The notes under the pieces were generated by a model that did not search any database, was not told where the DNA came from, and worked only from the letters and a program-made list of their open reading frames with translations. From contig NZ_JACADJ010000017.1 of the NCBI RefSeq assembly GCF_013389365.1, positions 1-64,000 of the forward strand: a DNA stretch of 64,000 nt, written 5' to 3'. The translations under genes and the position numbers were made by a program. Shown piece by piece: positions 25,761-34,504 of this stretch. Each line of letters opens with the position of its first letter. Positions within the stretch are counted from its first letter, which is position 1. The DNA comes from Desulfobacter latus. GTDB lineage: Bacteria > Desulfobacterota > Desulfobacteria > Desulfobacterales > Desulfobacteraceae.

Positions 25761-27464
25761 TTAGCAAGCATATTTTGAAATTGACATCTTCTGGGATCTG
25801 ATCCAGGTTCTTTTCAGCAGATTAAAGATGTTTTTAGGCATGCCAAAGGGCAGATCCACCAGAGAATAATCATAGTCAATATTGATGGCACCAATAAAAC
25901 TGCTTTCCAGACCGGATTCATTTGAAATGGCGCCGACAACATCGCCGGGTTTAAGGCCATGCTTGTAACCCACTTCAATGCGATATCGTTCCATCCCTTT
26001 TTTAGTCGGCGCAATTTTATTGGGGTTAAGCCGGGCAGATGTCTGATTTTGCTTTGATGTAACGGGTGCCTTGGCTTTTTTTTCGGATTTTTTAGCCGTC
26101 TTTTCAGCTGTTTTTTTAACAGCAGGTTTGTCAGCCGTCTCCTTAAGCAGAAACGGTGTGCTGCCCTGATGCATTTTTGCCAGGGCTGCAGCCACCTGGG
26201 CAATCGATACATCCTGTTCCTTTGCGGTGGCTTCCACCAGATCCATAAAAGTGCTTAAATCTTCGGTGCCGATGGTTTGAGCAATTTTACCTTTAAAATC
26301 ATCCACCCGTTTTTCATTGATTTCCCTGTTGGAGGGGAGAGCCAGTTCTTCAACCTTCCGACGGGTGGCTTTTTCGATGCGTTTTAACATCCATTTTTCT
26401 TTAGGCTGGACAAATAAAATGGCTTCACCGGTGCGTCCAGCCCGGCCGGTTCTCCCGATTCTGTGAATATAGGGTTCGATTTTAGCGGGCATATCGTAGT
26501 TAATGACGTGGGAAATCCGGTCTACATCAAGTCCCCTTGCCGCCACATCCGTGGCCACGAGAATATCAATGTGCCCGTTTTTCAACCGGTTCACCGTCCG
26601 TTCCCGGGCTGCCTGGGCAATATCTCCGTTCAGGGCTTCTGCTTTGAATCCTTTTTCTTCCAGAATTTTTGTCAGGCCCACTGTGTCATTCCGGGTCCTG
26701 GTAAATACGATGACGCCATCATGGGAGGCGGCTTCGAGTATCCGGACCAGGGCATGACTTTTTTTCACATGTTTTACCAGCCAGAATTTTTGATGAATGG
26801 TGCTGGTGACATCTGAATCATGCCGGATAATAATTTTTTCAGGGTTTTTAAGATATTTCCCTGCAATTTTTTGAATAGGTGCCGGCATGGTGGCGGAAAA
26901 AAGTGCGATTGGGGTCGGCTGGGGTATTTGGGATAGAATCCATTCAACATCATCAATAAATCCCATCTGCAGCATTTCGTCCGCTTCATCCAGCACCAGC
27001 CCGGTAAGATCGTCAAGACAGACGGTTTTACGCCGCATATGGTCCATGAGACGGCCTGGTGTGCCCACAACCACATGAACGCCCCGTTTTAACTGGTTTA
27101 ACTGAACACCGTAGCTTTGGCCGCCGTATACCGCCAGAACGTTAAGGCCTTTCATGTTTACGCCATAGTCATTGAAGGACTGAGCCACCTGGATGGCAAG
27201 TTCCCGGGTCGGCGTAACCACGAGAACCTGGGGCCGCCTGTTCTTAAGATTGATCCGTGAAAGCAGCGGCAGTGCAAACGCCGCTGTTTTTCCGGTCCCG
27301 GTCCTGGCTTGACCTAACAGGTCTTTACCTTCGATCATACGGGGAATGGTCATGGTCTGGATCGGTGTCGGGGTTTCATAACCAACGGTCTGCAAAGCCG
27401 CAAACACATCCGGGCTCAAGTTCATTTCGCCGAACCCGGCCTGCTCTAAATTTTTATGGGGCAT
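25761..27464 (-). CDS. deaD: DEAD-box ATP-dependent RNA helicase (DeaD/CsdA type)
   Basis: About 567 residues from ATG 27464, which has AAGGAAAA just upstream; a longer frame to 27494 would start inside a hairpin and is rejected. Motifs in order: Q motif TPTPIQ, ARTGTGKTAA, PTRELAI, VVGTPGR, LDEADEM, LFSATMP, VATDVAARGLDV and HRIGRTGRAGR. The C-terminal region after a lysine/alanine-rich linker (MEKTAKKSEKKAK-like) is a DbpA/CsdA-type RNA-binding domain (RIEVGYKHGLKPGDVVGA). Expected role: RNA unwinding in ribosome assembly and mRNA decay, often cold-induced. A terminator-like hairpin in the 5' leader suggests attenuation. Confidence 0.92.
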   Translation of the reverse strand: MPHKNLEQAGFGEMNLSPDVFAALQTVGYETPTPIQTMTIPRMIEGKDLLGQARTGTGKTAAFALPLLSRINLKNRRPQVLVVTPTRELAIQVAQSFNDYGVNMKGLNVLAVYGGQSYGVQLNQLKRGVHVVVGTPGRLMDHMRRKTVCLDDLTGLVLDEADEMLQMGFIDDVEWILSQIPQPTPIALFSATMPAPIQKIAGKYLKNPEKIIIRHDSDVTSTIHQKFWLVKHVKKSHALVRILEAASHDGVIVFTRTRNDTVGLTKILEEKGFKAEALNGDIAQAARERTVNRLKNGHIDILVATDVAARGLDVDRISHVINYDMPAKIEPYIHRIGRTGRAGRTGEAILFVQPKEKWMLKRIEKATRRKVEELALPSNREINEKRVDDFKGKIAQTIGTEDLSTFMDLVEATAKEQDVSIAQVAAALAKMHQGSTPFLLKETADKPAVKKTAEKTAKKSEKKAKAPVTSKQNQTSARLNPNKIAPTKKGMERYRIEVGYKHGLKPGDVVGAISNESGLESSFIGAINIDYDYSLVDLPFGMPKNIFNLLKRTWIRSQKMSISKYAC

Positions 27465-27480
27465 GATTTTCCTTAAAAGC

Positions 27481-27505
27481 AAAAAGGCCGGCACAGCCAG
27501 CCTTT
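27481..27505 (-). promoter_or_regulatory. Terminator-like hairpin in the deaD leader (attenuator candidate)
   Basis: On the minus strand AAAGGCTGGC, loop TGT, GCCGGCCTTTTT forms a 10-bp stem with a T-run, ending 17 bases before the deaD start codon. No gene lies directly upstream that it could serve except the distant chemoreceptor, so premature termination of the helicase's own transcript is the simplest reading. Confidence 0.55.
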
Positions 27506-27584
27506 GTATATCAATATTAATTCACAACAAAACAGCTTTAAATATACGAAATTTTTAGAAAATGCAAGCTGTTTATTTATATCT

Positions 27585-27695
27585 CTGGATATTTGCCATA
27601 AGGAATTTGGATAGCACATATAGTATTTTTGTGTACCATTTACCCACAACATACAGGCGCTTTAGACGTAAAAAGTGCTTGTATCAAATATCCAG
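27585..27695. mobile_element. MITE copy A (111 bp) with 9-bp target duplication
   Basis: A 111-bp non-coding unit with terminal inverted repeats CTGGATATTTG...CAAATATCCAG, flanked on both sides by TTTATATCT (27576-27584 and 27696-27704). It is closely related, in the opposite orientation, to the unit at 57006-57115. No ORF. It lies directly after the chemoreceptor stop codon, which falls within the target duplication. Confidence 0.88.
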
Positions 27696-27696
27696 T

Positions 27697-29688
27697 TTAT
27701 ATCTTGAATTCTCCCATCATTTTGTTCAAATGTTCAGCAAGTTTTGACAACGCCGCAGCACTGGTTTTTACCTGCCTGCTTTCGTTGTTCATTTTTCCGG
27801 CGGCCTGACTGACCTCGGTAATATCACTTGTTACCTGGGCTGCCACAGCTGATGTCTGACTCGCGTTCTTATTGATTTCCTGTACGCCCAAAGCAGCCTG
27901 GGAGACATTATTTGCAATTTCCTTGGTTGTGGTAGACTGTTCTTCAACTGCAGCGGCAACAGTGGCGACAATTTCATTAATTTCATTAATGATTAAGACA
28001 ATGGCGTTAATTGCAGAAACGGATTCTGTTGTTGTTGCCTGGACGGCACCTATTTTACCGCTTATTTCCTGTGTTGCTTCTGCAGTCTGTTGGGCAAGGG
28101 CTTTAATCTCATTTGCGACAACAGCAAACCCTTTTCCCGCCTCACCTGCCCTGGCTGCTTCGATGGTTGCATTCAGTGCAAGCAGATTTGTCTGTTCTGA
28201 AATAGCTGCAATGGTCTCTGTTACCTGACTTATCTCAGAGGTGCTTTTTCCAAGCTTGTCTACTTTTTGAGCCACTTCCTCAGTTGCCTTAACCGCCTTG
28301 TGTGTTGTTTCATTACTTATTGATGTGTTGCCCGCGATTTCATTTATTGTAGCGGCCATCTCCTCCGCTGCTGCAACAACCATATCGATGTTGGACGCAG
28401 CCTGTTCTGTTGCAGCCGCTACATTATTCATATTGACGGACATTTCTTCTGCGGATGCAGATACATGGTTTGCTTTTTCGCTGGTTTGTCCGGAATGCGC
28501 AGACATCTGTTCAGAAATAGCTGAAAGTTCTGTGGAAGAGGCCGTCAGGGTTTGCGCCCCTGTTATGATCTCAGCAAACATCATTTGTAAATTTTTTGCC
28601 ATCATATTCAATGAGTTGATCAGGTTTCCGATCTCATCTTTTCTATTGATGTCTATTTTCTGGGTCAAATCTTTTTGGGCCACATTCTGTGCAAAAACCA
28701 CTGCCCCTGCAAGCGGTTTTATAATGTAGATTTTGAGAGAAATATAAACAATCAAAAGAATGATAAGAACCGTACCAATGAGAAAATAGTTAGAGAATTT
28801 AATCAATTGGGCGCTGGTTTTGATCAGATTATTGATAAATTCCGCCTGATAAGCAAGAAGCGCACAGCCGATCTCATGACCCTTAAAGTCTTTAAGAATT
28901 ACAGGGGCTGTGAAATACTGGTTGTCAAACGTATAGCCGTCTTGAATCCCTTTAGATAAATCGTATTCTTCGCTCATCACATAGTTAAGGAAATTTTTGT
29001 CAATATAGGATTTGCTGGATAACATATATCCATCTTTGATTTTCTTATCCTTTTTGAAAAACTGCTTGTATTCCGGACTCAGAAAATACAGAAAATCAAT
29101 GTGTTCTTCCTTAAATGCCTTAGCCATGCTGTTTATCCCACCTTCAAAATTGATCATCCCAAGAACGGTTTCATCCTTTTTGACTGGGTAAACGCCTTTG
29201 AGCCTGAGCCCTTTGGGTGACTCTTCTATAGAGACAACAGGTTTGTCTGTTTGTAAAACCGTTTTATAAACATCACTGTAAATCAGTGACTCCCCATAGT
29301 TGTCAGGCGCCCAGGATTTAAAGAAAGAGACAAGATCTTTGTTAATGACATGAACATTAACATTTTTAAAGCTGGTATTATCTTTAAACGTTTTATTGAT
29401 ATTGCCGATAAAACTATGGATTATCTCCCTGTCCTGTGCTGCCAAACCATTAACAATAGTTTCATTAATAGCCATCTGTAAAGCATTGGTAAGCCAAACA
29501 TCTGATTTTTTATCAAGAGATAGTTGATTTTTCAGGGTCAGCTCTTTTGCAGTCGTTTCAAGCAATGTGTTAATTTGATTTTTTTGAATTGATTTGAAAA
29601 CAAGAAAAGAGATTACAAGAATAATAATCGCAACTATAATAATCGGCAGGATAAATTTTTTTTGAACACTTGCAGTTTTATTTTTCAT
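27697..29688 (-). CDS. Methyl-accepting chemotaxis protein
   Basis: 663 residues: TM1 about 11-31, a periplasmic Cache-like sensor (about 35-295), TM2 about 300-322, HAMP (about 323-375, [20 protein letters not shown] onward) and a cytoplasmic signalling coiled coil with the conserved hairpin tip [20 protein letters not shown]. No C-terminal NWETF-type CheR tether is present; the protein ends GEFKI. It would relay an extracytoplasmic signal, possibly a small organic acid bound by the Cache domain, to CheA. Single gene; a MITE has inserted immediately after its stop codon. Confidence 0.93.
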   Translation of the reverse strand: MKNKTASVQKKFILPIIIVAIIILVISFLVFKSIQKNQINTLLETTAKELTLKNQLSLDKKSDVWLTNALQMAINETIVNGLAAQDREIIHSFIGNINKTFKDNTSFKNVNVHVINKDLVSFFKSWAPDNYGESLIYSDVYKTVLQTDKPVVSIEESPKGLRLKGVYPVKKDETVLGMINFEGGINSMAKAFKEEHIDFLYFLSPEYKQFFKKDKKIKDGYMLSSKSYIDKNFLNYVMSEEYDLSKGIQDGYTFDNQYFTAPVILKDFKGHEIGCALLAYQAEFINNLIKTSAQLIKFSNYFLIGTVLIILLIVYISLKIYIIKPLAGAVVFAQNVAQKDLTQKIDINRKDEIGNLINSLNMMAKNLQMMFAEIITGAQTLTASSTELSAISEQMSAHSGQTSEKANHVSASAEEMSVNMNNVAAATEQAASNIDMVVAAAEEMAATINEIAGNTSISNETTHKAVKATEEVAQKVDKLGKSTSEISQVTETIAAISEQTNLLALNATIEAARAGEAGKGFAVVANEIKALAQQTAEATQEISGKIGAVQATTTESVSAINAIVLIINEINEIVATVAAAVEEQSTTTKEIANNVSQAALGVQEINKNASQTSAVAAQVTSDITEVSQAAGKMNNESRQVKTSAAALSKLAEHLNKMMGEFKI

Positions 29689-29914
29689 ACCAAATCCTTT
29701 TTCTGGTTATAACGATTTTTTTTGGTGGGTGCTTAACTATTTGAACTCATTGCTAAAAGATTTATATCTTATACTTAAATTATAACCCAAAACAGGACAG
29801 ATAATTCATGTTCAATACTCAAGAAGCCCGAAAAATAAGGAAATACCAGAAGGCCGAATCAATGGCCTCCTCCCCCAAATCCGTTATAATCAGCAGATGT
29901 TTAAACACTGACCG

Positions 29915-30078
29915 TAACGTTTGGGACGTGTGGATGATTGGTCGGATCTGTATCTCGAAGTACCTATGTATTCTGCGGTAACGTAGCCCCGCTTACCAAT
30001 AACGCAGGGCTGAGGCTAACCAACCGGGCTTGCGGTTTGCCCACAAACCCCTCGGTCTTCAGCCGAGGGGGTGTTGAC
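29915..30078 (-). ncRNA. Solitary HEARO-like (omega) RNA without an iscB gene
   Basis: On the minus strand, 19 bases after the ftsZ stop, the sequence begins GTCAACACCCCCTCGG, CTGAAGA, CCGAGGGG, the same left end and first hairpin as the three IscB omega RNAs, and later contains GGTACTTCGAGATAC and AGATCCGACC resembling their GTGCTTCGAGCAC and AGATCGG parts. The rest has diverged. No iscB or tnpB frame lies in 29689-30097. The guide read from the flank would be AAAAAAAACATATCCC (30079-30094). The right end is not clear; the extent given is approximate. The remaining sequence towards 29689 holds only a weak GAGGCC/GGCCTTC hairpin. Confidence 0.6.
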
Positions 30079-30097
30079 GGGATATGTTTTTTTTTAA

Positions 30098-31414
30098 CTA
30101 ATCAGCCTTACGTCTTAAAAAAGTGGGGATCTCCAGATCGTCATTATCAATGTTCATGCCGTAGTCCTGGGCCTGGTTGTCATCTCCCACCACGCGTTTG
30201 TGGCGAACAACACGCACCGGTTCATCCCAGTTGTCCATATCTTCTTTTGTGGCGTCCCTTACAACCCCTCTGGCAATGGATCTCTGGCTGCCGGCAGGTG
30301 TTGTTGACTGTCCCATGTCTGGTGCGGTATGAGCATAGGCCTGGGTCCCATATGTCCCGTTGGCCATATTCGTCTGCTGGGGCTGTGTATAGGCCTGGGC
30401 GGTTTGGAGGTCAAATCTGCGCATATTTTCACTAAACGCCGGTTCTTCCATACCGATACCTGTGGCAATGACGGTGATGCGGATTTCATCCCCAAGCTCT
30501 TCGTCAAAGCTCTGGCCCCAGATGATTGCGGCTTCGTCACCTACCTCCTGGGCGATGCGGTCACTGGCTTCTGTCGTTTCCTCGATGGTAATATCTGAAG
30601 TTGATGTGATATTCATTAGTACGCCCTTGGCACCGGACACGGAGATATCTTCCAGCAGCGGATGGGAAATGGCCCGTTCCGCTGCTTCCGTGGCCCGGTT
30701 TTCCCCAGAGGCAATACCGATGCCCATTAATGCTTTGCCTGATTTCTTCATGGTCCTCTTTACATCGGCAAAGTCCAGGTTAATGTAGCCGGGCACCATG
30801 ATCAAATCCGTGATGCCTTTAACGGAGTGGTGCAAAATTTCGTCGGCTTTGATGTACATGTCCTTCATTCGGGCCCCTTTGCCGGCAATGCCGCGCAGGC
30901 GGTCATTGGGAATAGTGATGACGGTATCCGTAATTTCCTGCAGTTTTGCGAAGCCGTCCAAGGCTATTTTTTCCCGTTTTTTGCCCTCAAAGGAAAAGGG
31001 TTTGGATGCAACCACTACGGTAAGAATGTCAAGATCCTTGCATATTTCTGCAATTACCGGTGCTGCTCCTGTGCCGGTACCACCGCCGAACCCGGCGGTA
31101 ATAAAGACCATGTGGCTGTCTGTAAGGGATTCACGAAGGTCCTCCATGCTTTCCAAGGCGGCATCTCGACCCACACTTGGATCTGAACCGGCCCCAAGCC
31201 CTTCGGTAAGCTGGGCGCCTAATTGGATTTTCACTTCTGCCCTGGAATGTTCCAGGGCCTGGACATCGGTGTTGGCCACAATAAATTTAACCCCCTGCAG
31301 CTTGGCGTCAATCATGTTGTTGACCGCGTTTCCGCCGGCCCCGCCGACACCGATGACCTTAATTTTAGCCTTCTTGTTGTCGTTGTTCTCTACATAAGAA
31401 AAAGTCATATCCAC
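30098..31414 (-). CDS. ftsZ: Cell division GTPase FtsZ
   Basis: 438 residues. Tubulin signature GGGTGTGAAPVIAEI (about 105-119), N-terminal IKVIGVGGAGGNAVNNM, T7 loop NLDFADVKRTM and a variable linker of about 100 residues rich in Q, T and A ending in the conserved C-terminal peptide LEIPTFLRRKAD that binds FtsA. It polymerises into the Z ring at midcell. Last gene of the dcw cluster, 13 bases after ftsA. A HEARO-like RNA follows the stop on the same strand. Confidence 0.98.
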   Translation of the reverse strand: MDMTFSYVENNDNKKAKIKVIGVGGAGGNAVNNMIDAKLQGVKFIVANTDVQALEHSRAEVKIQLGAQLTEGLGAGSDPSVGRDAALESMEDLRESLTDSHMVFITAGFGGGTGTGAAPVIAEICKDLDILTVVVASKPFSFEGKKREKIALDGFAKLQEITDTVITIPNDRLRGIAGKGARMKDMYIKADEILHHSVKGITDLIMVPGYINLDFADVKRTMKKSGKALMGIGIASGENRATEAAERAISHPLLEDISVSGAKGVLMNITSTSDITIEETTEASDRIAQEVGDEAAIIWGQSFDEELGDEIRITVIATGIGMEEPAFSENMRRFDLQTAQAYTQPQQTNMANGTYGTQAYAHTAPDMGQSTTPAGSQRSIARGVVRDATKEDMDNWDEPVRVVRHKRVVGDDNQAQDYGMNIDNDDLEIPTFLRRKAD

Positions 31415-31427
31415 CTCTTTTAAGCAT

Positions 31428-32654
31428 TTAAATAATATTTTTGAACCATTGTTTCATTTTATTTAAAATCGTTTGCAGTCCATGGGAATCGGACTTGACC
31501 TCCTGGATACGGCAGCTTGTTTTTGATCCGAAAATGATCAATCCAACGCCTGTGGCGTATGCAGGGTTTTTGACGATATCTTTGAGTCCGCCGATACGGT
31601 CGGCTTCACCGATACGAACGGGGACGCTGAATACGGATTCCGCCATTTCCGCAATGCCGTCCATGACAACGCTGCCGCCGGTGAGTATAAATCCGGCCGG
31701 AAAACTGTTTTCAAGTCCGTTGGAAAACAGCTCCTGTTTCAGCAGGGAAAAGATTTCCTCCACCCGGGGTTCCAGGATTTCAGCAAGAATGCCCTTGGGC
31801 AGACGCTTGGGCGCCCTGCCCCCCACCGCCGGCACCTCAATGACATCATGGGCCTTGACGTTTTGCGGTATGCAGGTACCGTGTGCTTTCTTGATCTTTT
31901 CCGCTTCGGGCAGGGGGGTACGAAGCCCTATGGAAATATCGTTGGTCAGGTTATGACCGCCCACGGTAAGTTCGTGAATGAATTTCAGATTGTTGTCTTT
32001 GAACAGCGCCAGGTCTGTGGTCCCGCCGCCCATATCGGCCAGGATGCAGCCAAGTTCCTTTTCTTCATTGGTGAGAACGGCATAGCCCGAGGCCAGGGAT
32101 TCAAGTGCAATGTCGCAGACCTCAAGCCCTGCCTTGTGACAGCACTTGATAATGTTGCGTGCTGCAGATATCGCGCCTGTGATGATATGAATCTTGGCTT
32201 CCAGGCGCACGGCAGTCATGCCTACGGGGTTCTGGATGGATGTCATTTCATCTACAATAAACTCCTGGGAAATCACATGCAGAATTTCCCTGTCCGGGGG
32301 GATGGCAACCGCCTTGGCCGCGTCAATAACTCGATCCACATCCATCTCGGTAATTTCCCGGCCTTTGATGGCAATGATGCCATGGCTGTTGAACCCTTTG
32401 ATGTGGTTGCCTGCAATGCCCACATAAACAGAAGATATATTGCAGTCTGCCATGAGTTCGGCTTCCTCCACAGCTTTTTTAATGGAATCCACCGTAGACT
32501 CTATGTTGACGACCGAGCCCTTGCGAAGTCCTGTGGAGGGGTGGGAGCCCACACCGATGATGTTAATCTCATCACCAAGCATTTCACCCACGACTGCGCA
32601 GATTTTGGTGGTACCAATGTCAAGTCCCACCAGTAAATTTTCGTTTCCCTGCAA
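31428..32654 (-). CDS. ftsA: Cell division protein FtsA
   Basis: About 408 residues from a TTG at 32654, chosen because AAAGGGGG lies just upstream and it starts one base after the ftsQ stop; the longer frame overlaps ftsQ. Actin-like fold: LVGLDIGTTKICAVVGE (phosphate 1), the 1C domain unique to FtsA, LADMGGGTTDLALF (phosphate 2) and a C-terminal amphipathic helix (LNKMKQWFKNII) that anchors it to the membrane. It tethers FtsZ and recruits later division proteins. Confidence 0.96.
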   Translation of the reverse strand: MQGNENLLVGLDIGTTKICAVVGEMLGDEINIIGVGSHPSTGLRKGSVVNIESTVDSIKKAVEEAELMADCNISSVYVGIAGNHIKGFNSHGIIAIKGREITEMDVDRVIDAAKAVAIPPDREILHVISQEFIVDEMTSIQNPVGMTAVRLEAKIHIITGAISAARNIIKCCHKAGLEVCDIALESLASGYAVLTNEEKELGCILADMGGGTTDLALFKDNNLKFIHELTVGGHNLTNDISIGLRTPLPEAEKIKKAHGTCIPQNVKAHDVIEVPAVGGRAPKRLPKGILAEILEPRVEEIFSLLKQELFSNGLENSFPAGFILTGGSVVMDGIAEMAESVFSVPVRIGEADRIGGLKDIVKNPAYATGVGLIIFGSKTSCRIQEVKSDSHGLQTILNKMKQWFKNII

Positions 32655-32655
32655 G

Positions 32656-33573
32656 TTAAACCCCCTTTGCTGTAGTATTTTGAGCAGCATCTTCCATTGT
32701 AACTTGATGATCAAGTGTAACAAACACTTTTTTCAGATTGAAAAGATCCATGGCGGATATGGTTTGGTTTGGGTAATTGCTCTTCACATAGCGCTGAATC
32801 TGCCTGGCCCTTGCAAGTTTTTTTTCAAATTGGTCAAATCCGAGTTTAACCGGAAGAAGTGCCTTGTTTTCAGATTTTGTGTCTCCGGAATTTTTTGTAA
32901 AACCTGTCTCCGGACTCATGTTTAATATATTTATGCGTATGCCTGTATTTTCATCTCCCAAAATGCTTTTAATTTGTCCAACGTTTTTTATTTTTAAAAT
33001 CTCCATCACGGCATTGAACAACGCGCCTTCAAATAGGTACGTGCTGTTGGACAGGCTTAAATCCACCCCGGATATAACCGGCAACGCCGTGAGGTCATCT
33101 TTGGCTGCTTCGTACGTTTTGAAGGGCGCCCCCCGGGTGTTGATGACGATATCCGCCAGGTTTTCAATGGTCACGATAGCCAGAGGGGCCTGTTCTTCAA
33201 TTTTGATGGAAATGGTTGAGAAGAGCTGACGTTTCACCGTGGCTACGCGAATCCATGGATGGGTGTTCAGCTCTTTTTCGAGCATGTCAGGCCGCAATTC
33301 AAACATATTGGCCGGCTTGTCAAGTCCTGTCCGGACCAGAATTTCCTCTCTGGTCACCCGATCAAGGCCGTCAATCATAATGGTTTTAACATCAAATAGA
33401 GGACACTGGAGAACCGCATCGTGCATGTAGGTGAAGCCAAGGCTCATTGCACAGATAAAAAAAATAAAACCACTTTTTCCTAAAAGGACTTTGCCGCCGG
33501 GAAAAGTCTTCAATTTCCGGCTTTTTTTATTCGACTTTTTGTACCGGTTTGGGGTATTTTTTTTAGTCACCAA
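32656..33573 (-). CDS. ftsQ: Cell division protein FtsQ/DivIB
   Basis: 305 residues: basic N-terminal tail, one TM helix (about 33-53, FIFFICAMSLGFTYMHDAV) and a periplasmic POTRA domain (FDVKTIMIDGLDRVTREEI) followed by the beta domain (WIRVATVKRQLFSTISIKI). Bridges early and late divisome proteins. Overlaps the murB 3' end by 11 bases and is followed directly by ftsA. Confidence 0.92.
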   Translation of the reverse strand: MVTKKNTPNRYKKSNKKSRKLKTFPGGKVLLGKSGFIFFICAMSLGFTYMHDAVLQCPLFDVKTIMIDGLDRVTREEILVRTGLDKPANMFELRPDMLEKELNTHPWIRVATVKRQLFSTISIKIEEQAPLAIVTIENLADIVINTRGAPFKTYEAAKDDLTALPVISGVDLSLSNSTYLFEGALFNAVMEILKIKNVGQIKSILGDENTGIRINILNMSPETGFTKNSGDTKSENKALLPVKLGFDQFEKKLARARQIQRYVKSNYPNQTISAMDLFNLKKVFVTLDHQVTMEDAAQNTTAKGV

Positions 33574-34501
33574 TGGTTTTTACCTCTTCTGTAAGGTTAA
33601 TCCCGAATTTTTTGTATACGCGTTTTTTTACCTGGTCAGCCAGGTTCAGGATATCTCTTGCACAGGCGTTGCCGTGGTTGACAATAAAATTGGCGTGCCG
33701 ATCCGATACCATGGCCCCGTTGTACCGGGCGCGTTTCATGCCTGCCTGTTCAATGAGAAACCCTGCAGATTTAACGCCTGGGGGGTTTTTGAAAAAACAC
33801 CCGGCAGATGCCTGGGATACCGGCTGGGTGGATTGTTTTATTTTAAGGTTGCGGTAAAATTCATCCCTGACGGTGTTGGCGTCAGCCCTGGTCAGCCCAA
33901 GCCGGACTTTGAGTACGACGCTGTTTTCAAGGCTAAGTTTGCGGTAGGAAAATTCAAGCCTGTTTGCCGGCAAAACTACGGTTTCCAGGGTGACAAGATC
34001 CAACACCTCGAGTTGGCGTACAACGTGGCTCATGTCGTTGCCAAAAGCCCCCGCATTCATCATCACGGCACCGCCAATGGTGCCCGGAATCCCGGCTGCC
34101 CATGCCAGACCGGCCAGACCTGCGTCAGCCGTATATCGGCAAAGGCTGCCAAGAGGTTGTCCGGCGAGTGCCGTCAAATAGATCCGGGCCGGTGAGTCGC
34201 TGTCTGCGTTGATAGGCGGTGTTATTGACTCAATGTTTTGTTTCAGCCGGGTGAGAATTATCACAAGCCCGCGGATGCCTTTGTCCGATATCAGGAGATT
34301 GGTGCCGCCGCCGATAATCGTAACCGGCAGTTCGACTTTTTGTGCGGTTTTGACAAGGGCGATCACCTGTTCCACGGTTTGCGGTAGCGCCAGGAGATCC
34401 GCAGGGCCGCCCACCCTGAAACTGGTATATCGATCCATGGCCGTTTGCGTTTCCGCGGCAAAAGAAGCAAACCCGCTTTTTATGTTATCGCTTAGCACCA
34501 T
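33563..34501 (-). CDS. murB: UDP-N-acetylenolpyruvoylglucosamine reductase MurB
   Basis: 312 residues with the FAD-binding motifs YTSFRVGGPADLLA, TIIGGGTNLLI and GIPGTIGGAVMMNAGA, and the substrate-proton donor loop ASAGCFFKNP, which has Cys where E. coli MurB has Ser. Reduces UDP-GlcNAc-enolpyruvate to UDP-MurNAc with NADPH. Lies 3 bases after murC, overlapping ftsQ. Confidence 0.96.
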   Translation of the reverse strand: MVLSDNIKSGFASFAAETQTAMDRYTSFRVGGPADLLALPQTVEQVIALVKTAQKVELPVTIIGGGTNLLISDKGIRGLVIILTRLKQNIESITPPINADSDSPARIYLTALAGQPLGSLCRYTADAGLAGLAWAAGIPGTIGGAVMMNAGAFGNDMSHVVRQLEVLDLVTLETVVLPANRLEFSYRKLSLENSVVLKVRLGLTRADANTVRDEFYRNLKIKQSTQPVSQASAGCFFKNPPGVKSAGFLIEQAGMKRARYNGAMVSDRHANFIVNHGNACARDILNLADQVKKRVYKKFGINLTEEVKTIGD

Positions 34502-34504
34502 GGT

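Noticed and set aside
27585-27695. A rho-independent terminator for the chemoreceptor
   Set aside because: The stretch has inverted ends but also target duplications and a second copy at 57006-57115, so it is a MITE; the internal distance is too long for a terminator hairpin.
31848-32636. A 262-codon plus-strand frame across ftsA
   Set aside because: Complement of the well-supported ftsA coding sequence; no family resemblance.
33431-34195. A 254-codon plus-strand frame across ftsQ and murB
   Set aside because: Antisense to two essential genes whose motifs are unambiguous.
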